From Ophioceras dolichostomum (taxonomy: Eukaryota; Ascomycota; Sordariomycetes; Magnaporthales; Ophioceraceae), in contig PYST01000172.1 in NCBI GenBank assembly GCA_003049485.1, forward strand, positions 1 to 64,000: a stretch of 64,000 nucleotides of DNA. Reading direction: 5' to 3'. Made by a program: the position numbers and the translations under genes. How positions within the stretch are numbered: the stretch's first letter is position 1; every line of letters starts with the position of its first letter. Under the pieces are notes generated by a model that worked only from the letters and a program-made list of their open reading frames with translations, was not told the DNA's origin and searched no databases. Of the stretch, positions 1 through 11,485 are shown piece after piece.

Positions 1-924
1 TTGTTGCTTTGCAAGGTTGGGAGTCGCGATGCCAAGAAAAAGTGTACCGGGTGATGATATGTACCGGGTGATGATGAACCACGTTACCCCGTATTTAGTG
101 AATATAACTGCTTTGTAGGAAGTGCACTGAAGGCGTGGGCCCTTTGATGAGCTATTTCAGATGACCGAGACTGCTCCCTTAACGAATCGATTCGAGTTTC
201 GTCGACACCGCAAGATGGAATCTGTACGCGGCTTTACCAGCCGAGACGACCGATCTTTCACCACCAACCTGCCGGCGCCACCTCCGCTGCCGTTTCCAGC
301 CGGTCGCATAACGCAACGCAGTCAGACTGTGCTGACTGATCCCCACAACAACACAGCGCCTCTCGTTCGAGGCAGTACCATATACCATTAAAGGCTGACT
401 ATATAGGTAGATTGGCCTGCCATTTCCTAGCCTCAACGTCCCATCCGTCTGAGCTGCGGTATGAACATGTGGAATTAAAAAGTTGCGAGCCTCGGATTCC
501 ACACTCTGCACACGGCACCCAACTTGCATCAGCTAGCTCCCGTCCTTCCTCCTCTGAGTATTCGTCACCTTGGGTGCTATTCGCGGAACAAGAGGTGACA
601 GATCGACAAACCTTCCTACCATCCTACACCGCGACTTTTTATTTTCTGGTTTAGGAAAATTGTTCCGGTAGCAAGAAGGTCAGAGGTAGGAATATACGGC
701 GGAGACGACTTCCTCCCACGTACTGCCCTGCTTAGGTAGGTACCTACCTACATGCATCTAAGTACAAACTTCGAGAGCATATATCTTAGCCAAGCCCCAG
801 GCTACAGCAACTTCGTCGACTACGATCTTGACCACCGCATCCCCTTTCCAATAATCAAAGGCAGTCTCGAAGCATCCAAATACCAACAACAGAAAGCAAG
901 CAAGCAAGCACACATCTACCTAAC
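1..924. other. Upstream non-coding region of the FAD oxidase gene
   Basis: No convincing gene is seen. The open frames here are short, lack a recognisable domain and have no start context. The stretch holds an 18-base perfect palindrome at 733-750 and a duplicated short phrase (gtaccgggtgatgat) at about 45-75. The last 200 bases should contain the promoter and leader of the oxidoreductase that starts at 925; no clear TATA box was found. Confidence 0.5.
733..750. repeat. Perfect 18-bp palindrome TAGGTAGGTACCTACCTA
   Basis: The 18 bases equal their own reverse complement. The core words TAGGTA and TACCTA recur at several other intergenic places in this window (17957, 19309, 19552, 19684, 45120-45175, 62705). 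It may be a regulatory site or a small dispersed element; the sequence alone does not say which. Confidence 0.7.
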
Positions 925-2605
925 ATGTCCAGCAACCCGTCGTCTAAAATGGCAGACCTAGCCGCCCGCCTCACAGAAGCCCAAATCCCTTTCTTCCTCC
1001 CCTCCTCACCCGACTTCGCCTCCTCACACGCCCTCTTCGTCGAGCCGCCCCTTCCTCCCAGCGACGGTGATGGTGACAACAGCTCCCAATCCCAATCATC
1101 ACCCCTCGCAGTAGCCCGCCCCCTCGACATCGCACAGGTCTGCACGGTCGTGCGCGCCTGCGCCGCCACGAACACGCCCGTCACGGTCCGCAGCGGCGGG
1201 CACGACATGATGCGCCGCGCCGTCTCGCCGTCCGCGCTGCTGATCGACGTGCGATCTCTAGATGCCGTAGAGGTCAGCCCTGACCGCAGGTCGGCCGTCG
1301 TGGGCGGCGGCGTCTCGCAGGGCAGGCTGCTGGCGGAGCTGGAGAAGGGGGGGCTGGCAGCGGCGACGGGGACGGTGGCGGGCGTGGGGTACGTGGGGTG
1401 GGCGACGCTGGGCGGGTACGGGCCGGGGTCGACGGTGTGGGGGATGGGGGTCGATCAGGTTTTGGGGGCGACGGTTGTTGGGGCTGATGGGGTGGTCAGG
1501 GAGTTTGGGGAGGGGGAAGAAGAGTCTGGTGGTGAGGGAGGGAAGGAGATGTTGAGGGCTGTTAGGGGCGCAGGCGGGTGTGTGGGGGGTGTTATTGTGA
1601 GGTTGAGGATTCGGGTTTATCCCTTGGAAGAGGTGAGTGAGTCCCTGTATGGTGGCAGAGCACCACTTCTTCCTGGTATCCTGGGTGACGATGACAACCA
1701 CATATGGTTGGCCGAGACGAGACGGAAGGTGTGTGTGCGTTCTAACAAGCCGAGGGAGGGCACTCGATTAGATCCAATCCGGCACGCTGGTGTACGACTC
1801 CTCCGACTTCCCAGACATCGGCACGGCATTCACCAGCTTCCTCACCAAGCTCGACGCCCTGCTCGAGGCCGACGGGCCACTGCCGAGCAACCTGTACATC
1901 ATGCCTGCGGGATACTGCCTGCCCGACGGGATGGCGATCATCTGCGGCTTCATCTGGCACGGCCGCCGTGACAATCCACTATTCACGAAATGGCTGGACC
2001 GCATCGCAAACCTAGGGGAGAAATGCGTCTTCCCCGACCCGGCCACGCAGGCCATCCACTCCAAGACGCTAAAGGGCTTCGTCGACGACGTGACGGCCAC
2101 CATGCCGCCCAGCGGGCACGGCGGCGCCGACAGCGTGTGCGTGTCGCGCTACTCGCCCCAGGTGGCGGAGGTGCTGGGCAGGGCCGTCGCCGACTTCCCC
2201 GTGCGCGCCGGGAGGACCCTCGGCGGTGTGAACGTGCACGCGCTGTCTCCCCGCAGCCCGTCGGTGACTACTGACGCAGATGATACAGCAGCGAAGAAGC
2301 GCAACAGCGTGTTCCGCTGCAGACGGGGACACTTCCTGCTGGAGATTTTGGGGGTGGGCACCGATGCCGAGGCAGGGGCCGAGGCCCTCGCGTGGGTTAG
2401 GAAGTGGGCGAAGGTGCTGAGAGAAGAAGGCGGGGATGCGGTGCTTGAGGAGAGCTACGTCAGCTTGACGGATCCGACGGCCGTGAGTCTGGAGAAGATG
2501 TATGGGAGGGACGAGCTGGAGTGGCTGACGGCGTTGAAGAGGAAGGCTGATCCGGGTAATGTCTTCGCTGCTGCCGTACCGAACCTCAAGTGGCCAGACC
2601 GATGA
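925..2605 (+). CDS. FAD-linked oxidoreductase, berberine bridge enzyme-like
   Basis: Two exons, 925-1632 and 1772-2605, joined by a 139-base phase-0 intron (GTGAGT...TTAG), give 513 residues, a normal length for this family. The N-terminal FAD_binding_4 domain shows VRSGGHD with the probable flavin-linking His at residue 93, followed by the loop GTVAGVGYVGWATLGGYG. The C-terminus carries a BBE domain (LTALKRKADPGNVFAA). Family members oxidise alcohols, sugars or amines and pass electrons to O2; many sit in secondary-metabolite pathways. Bicovalent members have a Cys in the GTCPTVG loop; here that position reads GTVAGVG, so only the His link is expected. No signal peptide is obvious, which suggests an intracellular enzyme. 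An alternative start is Met9 (949). The substrate cannot be told. Confidence 0.9.
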
Positions 2606-2954
2606 GTCAAGATTCAAGCTCAGTTCAGGGATAACAGGGGGAGGAGGGCCGGGGGAGTGGAGTGAATTGCTCTGGACATGAGGCAGGCTGATGGATCTCA
2701 ATTCTATTCTGGCCTTGCATGCATCAACTACTAGCCTGATGTCTCGCAACGCTACTCATCTATGCTCACTGCCACCTCTCAACACTACTAGTACCTATTT
2801 AGGTAACAAATTACCTCGCACAGCCATGAAGGACCCCATCTCATCTCGATCCGTCATATCAAAGCTCCTCGCAACACTTGCCACCCAAACTTCTCCGGGA
2901 TCTAAGTGCCATGCTCCAAGATGAACCTCAGCATCCACCCGTCCATCTGACAGC
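2606..2954. other. Non-coding spacer, 3' region of the FAD oxidase
   Basis: No gene is seen. The stretch probably holds the 3' UTR of the oxidase and then unalignable remains of the transporter pseudogene that becomes readable from about 2955. Confidence 0.4.
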
Positions 2955-3313
2955 TCTACTCGATGTATCCTTGCACGGCTGTGGAACGCTCTGAGCTGCT
3001 GCAGCGCCCTGTCCAGCATGACCTACTACGTATTCAAGCTGATCGCCAACGTGATCGAGCCTTACATGATGAACCCGACCATGTGGAACCGAAGGGGGTA
3101 CACGGGCTTGTTCTAGCGCAGCATAGATTTGTAACGCACGTGTGGACGTACTTCCGCCTAACCAAGACGAGAGGCCTCTCGTTCGAGGAGCTAGACGTCA
3201 TGTTCGCGGCTCGCGTGCCGACGCGCGAGTTCAAGTTGTACTATATCGATGCGAGTGCTGACCGCGCCGAGGACGCTGTTGTCGGGAAGCCTCTCAAGGC
3301 TGCGGAGGAATAA
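2955..3313 (+). pseudogene. Decayed C-terminus of an MFS sugar transporter
   Basis: Two frames together read as the last 110 or so residues of a fungal sugar permease of the maltose/alpha-glucoside type. The first piece (about 2960-3115) reads ...ALSSMTYYVFKLIANV, then IEPYMMNPTMWNRRGYTGLF, matching the TM10-TM11 loop where such permeases have NxxxPYMxNPxxWN and GxTGFFW. It ends in a stop at 3114-3116. The second piece, in another frame, reads VTHVWTYFRLTKTRGLSFEE and continues LDVMFAARVPTREF, matching the FRLPETKGRTxxELDxxF signature that closes these proteins. The frameshift, the stop, a T in place of the usual P in FRLPET, and the loss of the first 400 residues all mark a pseudogene. The stop at 3311-3313 is probably the original one. 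Confidence 0.75.
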
Positions 3314-3772
3314 GAAGGGGATGACCCAATCCTGTGAACCCCCTGACTCTGGGCGGGAGGGTAAGACAAGACATGTTGGGATGAAAAGCAGAAGGGGCAG
3401 AACATAAAGGAATAAAACGCAGAATTCTAAGGCATCTACATATCAAGATACATACCCAAGCAATTAAACAAAAGTCAACGAAAGCTTTTGAAAGGCCTGA
3501 AACTCCTTAGATGCAGCCGTGAACATCAGGGGGCCCATGAACCATGTATGTTCTTTCCCAGGGGTATCAAGCAGTGCCACCCACATCTAAGCGCGGCCAG
3601 AATTCGTTTGCCCTTACCGACCACTCTGCTCCAAATTCCTTCCTCCCAGTATCGTTATAACACGATAGTGTAACGCCACCCAAACACTCGCAAGATACAT
3701 CCTTACCGACAGCCGCAGCTCGTGGCAGCAGCAACAGCTGCTGCTGCTGCTCAGAACAATGCCTGAGACGAC
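3314..3772. other. Spacer between transporter relic and acid phosphatase 3' end
   Basis: No gene is seen. The right-hand part is rich in CAG/CTG triplets that run into the C-terminal codons of the phosphatase (from 3773, minus strand). It probably holds the 3' UTR of that gene. Confidence 0.4.
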
Positions 3773-5590
3773 CTACCTCACAACAGACAAGCCCGCACAC
3801 AAGCACAGCCACACAGCAGCAGCAGCAGCCGTGCCCGCCGACAACCTCCCATCCGCAGCAGCAGCAGAATCGGCAACATCAGCAGCAGCGGCAGCAGCAC
3901 CAAAAAACCCAGCAGCAACAGCAGCAGCAACAGCAAGCGTCCCACCAGAAATGCGTCTCGCCGACGCCCCACCGCTGCTGCTAGTGCTACCAGAACCGCT
4001 TCCTCTCGCGGCCGATCCCGACCCCGATCCCCCCGCGTTCACCTCAGGGATTGGCTTCCCGCCCCCAAGCTCTGACACAGCCTCCGTGTTCGACCCAGAC
4101 CTCACATCATACGGCCACGCATCGCTGTAGTTATAGCTCGGCAGGCCCAGGTGCGCCCACCGCGCCTTCACGGCGCCCAAGACCCCGTTGCCCGCGCTGC
4201 ACGCGCTCTGCGTGTCCGGGACGGGCCACCAGCCGGGGGTGAACAGCTTGTTGCTCGTGGGGCCCGGGTAGCTGGCCCCCATCACCACCAGCTTCGTGTT
4301 TTGTTGCTGATCAGCAGCAGTGACGATTCCGGCCGGCATCACATTCTCCCTCTTTGGGGTGCCCGTGGCGTTCGCCTTCGCGACTGCGACGAAATCGAAG
4401 ACATTCGCGCCGCAGTCCCACCGGCCCAGGGACGGCAGGTCCCAGTTTGTGGAGACGGACGCTATGGTCGAGTAGTGCGTGTAAAAGCCCTCGTCCCTCG
4501 TGCCTCTGAGATGGGAGGGGACGGCGCCGCCGAGGAGGACGGTGAAGATGCGGTTCGGGATCTTGTAGACCTCGTCCTCATCGAAGGTGAGCATGATCAG
4601 GGTGCGGTCCGTGTTGAAGGAGGACGTGTCGTTGAGGAGCGAGGAAAAGAAGGCGCGGGACCAGGAGGCGGAGAAGCGGTAGTTGGTGTCGTGCCCGTCG
4701 TTGGTCATGTTGGGCGTGATGAAGATCCACTGGGGCAGCTGGTTGTTGGAGACGTCTTCGTAGAAGCTGGTGAAGTTCTTCGTTTGCGACAGCCTCGGGT
4801 CTCCCTTGATGACGGTGACGCTGTCGAACTGGACGGGAGGGTTGTGCTTCCGCACGTAGTTGTTGCGGAAGTTCTGCTGGTTCGAGAAGTTGAAGCCCTG
4901 AAAGCCCGCGTGCGGCATGCCTTCCTGGTAGGCGGCCCACGAGATCCCCTTTGTGTCGAGTAGGTCGAACACGGTGCTGATGTTTTCGGGGAAACGGTAG
5001 AAGTCGTCGTGGTCCATCCCGAAGTGGTCGCCCGCCGCTGAGGCGACGTAGTTGGGCTGGGATGGATGTGTGACTTTTTTTTTGGGTGGGTTTGGCGCGG
5101 ACATTGTCAACGACACAACTCGAGAATATTGTTCCCGAACGGGGTGAGAGGATTAAATAGGTGCTTACCAGCAAAGAAGTTGGTGAGTAGAATGCCCCGC
5201 TCAGCGAACCATTTGAAGTTTCCCTCGGCAGCTGCCGCCTAGTAGAAAGAAAAGACTGATTAGCACATCGCGTCGAGCCGCCTCCCGATCCTCCTGGTAG
5301 TATATACGCCGCTCTAGGGCAAGGGCGCTTACATCGTAGTTCGTGTTCTCAAGCCAGACCTGAATTATCCTGTCAAAGGCTAGGCCCTTCACTGCAGACG
5401 TTGGCGACGCAGCGGTGGCTGTCGCCTGTGCGGCGATGATCTCCGGCAGGGATGGCTGTATAACCTCCCCTTTTGGGCGGCCGTCGACGATAGAGGGTGG
5501 TCCGTTAGCGGTCCTGGCGCCGCCGTCGCCGCCTAGGACCACTTGTTTTAGGCCCGCTAGGGCCGCGATTGCAATGGTTGAGGTCTTCAT
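3773..5590 (-). CDS. Secreted acid phosphatase, phosphoesterase family
   Basis: Three exons (5590-5333, 5238-5169, 5073-3773; phases 0 and 1) give 542 residues. The start is the ATG at 5590, followed by a hydrophobic signal peptide (MKTSTIAIAALAGLKQVVL). The protein matches the fungal phosphoesterase family (PF04185; Aspergillus PhoA-type acid phosphatases). IIQVWLENTNYD and, across the spliced junction, FFAVTHPSQPNYVAS form the N-terminal active-site part; FRNNYVRKHNPP, LTFDEDE, GFYTHYSTIASV and SLGRWDCGANVF follow in family order. It should release phosphate from organic esters outside the cell. The last 80 residues are Ser/Gly then Ala rich and hydrophobic, as in GPI-anchored proteins, and are encoded by CAG/GCA-rich DNA. 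It is divergent from the multicopper oxidase, sharing 1.3 kb upstream. Confidence 0.9.
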
Positions 5591-6928
5591 TTTGTGTAGG
5601 CGATGTCTGTTTGTGCGGTAGCGAGCGAGATCTTGACCTTCGGGGCCTTGCTTTTCGCGCAACTCGGACAAGTTGGCCTTCAAAGGTTGGGCATTCCGGA
5701 AGTTTCCCGCTGTGCGAAGTAACAAACGATGAGTCACTACATTCTGGACCGGAGAAAGTTACGTGGTACGAGCTAAAGTACTGGAATAAAATAGAAATAA
5801 CCAAAGCCTCCGAAGTCACGGAGCGAAGGTCGTCTGCCATCTATTCTACATGAAAACTTATTCGGTATTAGGCTGCACTGGGGTGGATCAACGGGGTCTA
5901 TCTCACTTATACCTGCACTCGCTGCACAAGCCGTTATGGTTCTATAGCAGTTTAAGCTCCTACCAGCTGGGCACTTGCTGCAGTGTGAAGTATAGGATGG
6001 AAAACGTCGACACGTTGGCGGGTGATATTCTCGCGGGGACCCGGAGAAAAGGGATACCCCTCTTTCAACACATCGCCAGGACACGATACTACGTACGAGC
6101 AGAGCACAAAGAGCAACGTATTCGCTGCAATCATGCGGGGTCGTCTGAGTTAGAGTCAGCGATAAACGGCCCGTCATTCACCGTCGTTTGCCAACGTGCC
6201 CGATCTCTCTTGTCCTCTTTGACACTTCTGATGCTCTAGCGGGTTTGCTTGGGAGACACAGCGGAGGCCATCCGATGATCCTTGCGCAGCCACAGCTTGC
6301 TAGCTGGAGGTCAGAACCTGACTTCCGATTCCGGTGGCCAAGCAACACAGTGATTCGGCGGAACTCACTGAGCATTGAGTGACAAACAAGCTTTGCCGAG
6401 CCGCTTCTGCTGCATCTGCTGATGCTGCTCCGTGGGAACAGCACGACTGCCTCGGTGTGTGTTATTTAACTCTGCTCCATGAGCTGCATCTGTCTTGTGC
6501 GCGCCAGAAACTTTCTCGTGGGGAGCCTTCGAAGAGAGCTTTCTCTTCTTGGGGAACCCTTTCCCTCCTGAGCTTCGAAGAACCCTGTTCAAGTAAAATT
6601 CGACGGCGCCACTGACCAGTCTCCAGCTCGAAATGGTGTAGATTCAGCCTCGAGTTGGAAGTAAAAGCCTCGACACCTACGTCGTTGCGGAACTTGCCCC
6701 GTACAGAATGTTCAGAGTAATGACCTTCACTCTCCGCTGCGGCCCGATAGCAATCCACCGTAAAGTCCTCTGCTGAGATGGCTTGTTGTCCTGTCTGATG
6801 TCACCCCCGAGTCGAGAACAGACCCCGACCGAATCTTTGCTCACACTGCTGGGGCCTCGTCAAGACCGCCACTCACACACAACGAGACCAAGATCTGAGG
6901 GTTACACGCCTTCCTAAGTGCCTAGGGA
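5591..6928. other. Divergent promoter region, phosphatase and multicopper oxidase
   Basis: The genes on both sides face away from this 1.3 kb, so it should hold both promoters. No gene with domain or coding bias was found. Several open frames of 60-130 residues occur on both strands but look random. No reliable TATA or known operator was identified. Confidence 0.5.
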
Positions 6929-9167
6929 ATGATGGGTTCTCTCCCACGACGAGCTTGGGTCTTCTTGATCACGGCTTCCATCGTTGTCAACCTGGGGCTT
7001 CTTCTCATGGGCTTGAAAGCAGGGCTCGACTTCCGCCCGCCACACCCCTTCGTCATCTCGAACTCACCGGCGTCCTCCCACAAGAGTACCACAGAGCTCG
7101 AAGAATGGAGGCTGGACACTGAAAAGGAGTATGTCCTGGATATGGCATGGGATCTGCTTGCGCCTCCAAAGACGCGGACATTTCACTTTGAGATCACTCA
7201 AGGCAAAGGCTGGCCAGATGGTGTGTAGCCCCTTTGATGTATAGCTTCTCTTCGATCTTGGCCGCTCCCCAAGCTCAATGGTTTCTGACCGACAGACTGA
7301 CGGACTGACTACTCCTTGTTGCAAACTTTAGGTGTCGAGAGGGACATGCTCTTCATCAACAGCAAGTTCCCCGGCCCGCTCATAGAAGCCAACAGCGGCG
7401 ACAGGATCATTGTCAACATCACCAACCTGCTGCCCTCGGAGCCGACGACGATGCACTGGCACGGCCTCCGCCTGAAGAACTCCAACTGGTATGACGGCAC
7501 CCTGGGTGTCACTCAGTGCGGCATCCCGCCTGGCGCATCCTTCGTCTACAACTTCACCGTCGGCGATGACGGCCAGCTCGGCACGTCCTGGTACCACTCG
7601 CACTTTGGGGCCCAGTACCTGGACGGGATTCTGGGACCCCTTGTCGTTCACGCCCCAGAGGAGGCAGCCATCCGCGCGACGTACCATCAGGATAGGGTCG
7701 TGCTGCTCCAAGATTGGTACCATAATCATAGCAGGGTGAATCTCGAGAAGTATCTCGCCTCAGGGAACGAGAACAACGAGCCAATACCGGACAACGGGTT
7801 AATTAATGGGCGTAATTTGTGAGCCCTCTCCCTGCGAAGAATTATTTTCCCTTGCACCCCAATTCAAGAAGAACACGCATGGTTGCTGACTGCTAGCTGG
7901 TCCATCTCTGCATATAGCTTCCGCTGCTCTCTGTACGGATCGAACTCAGCCCGAGTTTGCCATGATGATTCCGACCGAGCCATATTCACACTTGATCTAG
8001 TGAGTGCTCTGTCTTTTTAGCCTTTATGTCCTACTGCAACTTAGTATTGATGAGAATTCATGCATCTTTTCCTAACTCGTCTCGTCTCAGGGCACAAAAA
8101 CTCGGATACGACTGATCAACGCCGGAGCATTCGCGCAGTTCCAATTCAGCATCGACAACCACCCCCTGACCGTGATCGAGGCAGACGGGACATTGACTCA
8201 TCCTCACACCGTCCATCGCCTGCCCATCCACGTAGCGCAGAGATACAGCGTCGTCGTCAACGCTGATGAATACCCAAACAAAAGCTACTGGATGCGCGTG
8301 GCCATGGTCACATCCTGCTTCAGCGACGAAGACAACCCTGTATTGAACCACGTTACGAAGGCAACCGTTACTTATTCGGCGCAGAAGAAGGTGGCTACGG
8401 TACCATACCCTTTATCTTCGGACTGGGAGGATGACGCGAACCCTCCTATTTGTGAAGACTTAGACGACGGCGCGCTCGTGCCCCTGATCGAGAAACCCCC
8501 GCCACCGGCGACAAGACTGGTCGTCCTCGACTTCCACTTCCGCATCGGAGACTACCAGCTAGACCGTGCCATGGTGAACGACACGATCTGGGTTCCGCTA
8601 CAAAACTCTACAACCCTCCAAGAAGCCATCACTGGGCTGCCACAGCAGCAACCCGGCACGCCGCTGTTCCAACGGAGCCAATTCGTAATAGACGTCAGCA
8701 AACAAATGGTAGACGGCAACACAACACCAAGAAACACGACCGAGAGCATTGTTTCAGCCGAAGTCAAGGCCGAGGCCGAGGCCGAAGCAGAAGTCGTCGA
8801 CATCCTCATCTACAGCCTCGATGAAGGCTCGCACCCCTTCCACCTACACGGCCACGAGTTCTGGATCCTACAGTCTGGCGGCGGCGAGTTCGACTGGGCG
8901 CGCTACCATTCAGACATCATGCCCTCACGCAGCGATTCAATCGTCCACGCGCTCAGACGCGACACCTTCACCATCCGGCCCTTCTCGTGGGCCCTGATCC
9001 GCTTCGTGGCTGACAACCCGGGCCTGTGGGCTTTCCACTGCCACATGGCGTGGCATATGGAGGCCGGGCTTTTGGTGCAGTTTATGAGTGGAAGGGACGT
9101 GTTGAGGAAGGCGGACGTGCCTGGCCATGTGCTGGGGCTTTGCGATGCGGGCGCTGGCGCGAGGTGA
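6929..9167 (+). CDS. Membrane-anchored multicopper oxidase (laccase-like)
   Basis: Four exons (6929-7220, 7332-7818, 7918-7999, 8091-9167) splice in frame to 645 residues. All four copper motifs are present: HWHG (His139, 141), WYHSHFG (His186, 188), HPFHLHGHEF (His535-540) and HCHMAWHMEAGLL (His603, Cys604, His605, His609), with Leu614 as the axial residue 10 after Cys604. This gives one type-1 and a trinuclear site, so it should oxidise phenols, metal ions or pigment precursors with O2. The N-terminus MMGSLPRRAWVFLITASIVV has a basic start then a long hydrophobic run without a clear cleavage site, which suggests a type II membrane anchor. The DSGL/DSGx C-terminal plug of secreted asco-laccases is absent. 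Each intron is short, with a GTGAGT or related donor. A pigment or ferroxidase role cannot be separated by eye. Confidence 0.92.
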
Positions 9168-10685
9168 ATGAGTGGCATTTGTCAGTCGTGATTATGGTAA
9201 TACAGTCTCGCGATACCGATATCTGGCCAGGCGCGCCTCGCTGCTGGATGTGAGGAGATCCTTCCTGCTCTTCCAAGCACCCCCTAGAACACAGACTCTC
9301 GATTGGATGACGGCCCCTATTTTCGGCCAGATAGGCCACCTATGGTCATTGCTTGGAGGGCAGGGGTAACTGGAGATACGCCACCCGGTTTCCATTCCGG
9401 GCCAGTATCCGACCAGGGATCTTCTCGAGCGAAGGAGCTATTGCAAGTCGAGCCAGGGAGGCACGCAGGTGTGATGAAGCCGGTGTGAAAGAAATCGGTC
9501 CCGGGAAACCGCTACTCGGCAGTGGCACTGGGCAATCGCGAGACATCAACAAGTCAATCACGGCCCAGTAATAGAGGCAGGAAGGTGAGGATGCCCCGAA
9601 GTTAAGACTCGAACATTTGAAAACATGCCACTTACTGGGCTGGCACCTACATTTCTAGCGTTCCTTCTTCTGTTGCTTGGCTCCGATACAGAAATAACTT
9701 CCGTCTATTTGATGGGAAACTCCGCAAGTCGAGATCGGCAGTAGTGGCTCTGCCGAACCTGCCATGAGTGCCGAGTCTCAAAACATTGAATCTGAAGGTG
9801 CTCTTTGGCTCGCCATTGCCACCAGTCGGTCCACCGAGTCACCAGTGACTCCACCCAATCTAGGTGGAAACGGCGAATAGCCCAAGATGGAAGGACCGGT
9901 GCGAGACTGCAAGTCGAAAACCTTCGCGGAAAGAATACAGGACAGCCGACTGGAAACTCCTCAATGAACTTGAGGCAGTTAACACTCGCAGAGCGATCGC
10001 TTCCCATTGCGATTGAACAACAGACCTTTCAGGAACCTGGAAGCTCTAGACGAATAGAAGTTGCCGCTGCTCCCACGAGCGATATCCGACGGCTTTGGCC
10101 GGCAACAGTGAAGACTTACGATGGTACCTACTCGACCTGATCCATCTAAATTTGCTCGGAGACGGAGGGGCCTGTGTGCTCGATGTCATCGCTCCAGCCA
10201 TCGAGTCTACCTTCTAATGCCTCCTTCCAGGACTCGAGCGAGACGTCTTGACGACTCTGAGCATCTAGGGCAACCTCTTTCGTCGGGATACTCAGGCAAG
10301 CGCAGTAGGTACGATGGGAGAAGCTGGTGGCTAAGTCGTCTTTAAAAGCCTACCCCATTCGATTCTCCTCGAAGAATTCTCTTCTTTCTTCCCCCCATCT
10401 CACATCCCAGTCCTCCCGAGCTAGTGATCGGCTCGTCTTTTTGGCTACAAGGCATCGTTACAAAGCTCAATTCCTCGCGCCGTCCGTTGGGCAGATCAGA
10501 GACATCCCGTTCACTGCTCTCCCAAGTCTGTTTTCTTTTCTTGCTTTCTCTCTTCCAGCCCGTCCGGTCAGACCTCAAGTCAGTCTCCAGCAGCGACACA
10601 AACACACTCTCTCAGCTTTCTTTTCCATTCAAGACTCTACCACCAAGAAAGAAGACTGCCCACCACCGCCACCTCACCGGTCACA
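9168..10685. other. Intergenic region, promoter and leader of the small secreted protein gene
   Basis: No gene is seen. From about 10350 to 10685 the plus strand is strongly pyrimidine rich with CTCTC runs, typical of the core promoter and 5' UTR of well-expressed fungal genes. A TATA-like word lies at 10341-10348. Confidence 0.5.
10341..10348 (+). promoter_or_regulatory. Possible TATA box (TTTAAAAG)
   Basis: The word stands 338 bases before the ATG at 10686 and is followed by a CT-rich tract. A leader of about 300 bases would result, which is long but possible. This is a weak call based on position and base composition only. Confidence 0.3.
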
Positions 10686-11485
10686 ATGCTTGGCTCGCTT
10701 GTCTTCTTTCTCGGCTCCGCCGCTCTCGCGGCCGCCCATGGCCCTCTGGACACGTTTATGCCCAGCGTCCACATGCCCGGGGACAAGATGCACGATCTCG
10801 CCTTTCATGCTGCCAACTGGAGCTTCTTCGTCGGCCTTGAGGGTCCCATGACCAAGTGTCCTCCAGAGATCATGCATTCCCCATCTGGCTGCCCTCCCAA
10901 GGATGTCACTGTTGTTGGGGGCCTCATGACCCATATGGCTGTAAGTCACCTACTAACCACCGCTGCTGCCTATCCCCCACACAGATCCAAGCAGAGGAAG
11001 AGGAGGCACTTCACTCTCAGCATCAAGACACACACAAGCTACCATCGCGAAGTCGTCTGTGTGCATCCATTTCATCTCCTTTCCATCTTCCGCATTGACC
11101 ACCACCACTGGCTGACCACTCCTCTTCACCCCCCAAACAGGTGGCGGTCCCAGCCGGCCAAAACGCCTTCGTCCACGCCAACGGCTCGGTGGGCTACACA
11201 AAGGCGCACCACGGGTACGGCTTACCGGATGGTGCCGTCAAAGGCGGCTGGATGGACATCACCCCCAAGTCCAAGGCTGAGCCGGGAATGATGGTGCTCG
11301 ACTGGGTCGACAAGGCCGGCAAGGGCATGGGCGGCGTCTTCATGTGCCCCGTCAGCGAGCCGATGGGCGCCACCCACCAGCTCTACGTCGGAATGGCTGG
11401 CTTCATGCGCCGCAACTGTGTCAAGATGGCGGGCCTCGGTATGAAGCCCACGAATATGTCGCATGGTGCTTGGCAGTACCAGTAG
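10686..11485 (+). CDS. Small secreted protein, PhiA/IgE-binding-like
   Basis: Two exons, 10686-10940 and 11141-11485, with a 200-base phase-0 intron (GTAAGT...ACAG), give 199 residues. The start MLGSLVFFLGSAALAAAHGP is a clear signal peptide, probably cut after AAA-H. The C-terminal half (VAVPAGQNAFVHANGSVGYT, then KAHHGYGLPDGAVKGGW) follows the pattern TVPGGQ..YV..DG..YT.AHS...P.GA...GW seen in fungal secreted proteins annotated as IgE-binding or cell-wall PhiA-like; that match is by pattern memory and is moderate. Cys residues in CPPEIMHSPSGCPP, FMCPVSE and RRNCV could form disulfides. It is unusually rich in Met and His (MPSVHMPGDKMHDLAFH), which could bind metal. The leader is CT-rich, suggesting strong expression. 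Cell-wall association is inferred. Confidence 0.75.

Noticed and set aside
4151..4963. 270-codon plus-strand open frame opposite the acid phosphatase
   Set aside because: Antisense shadow of the phosphatase exon.
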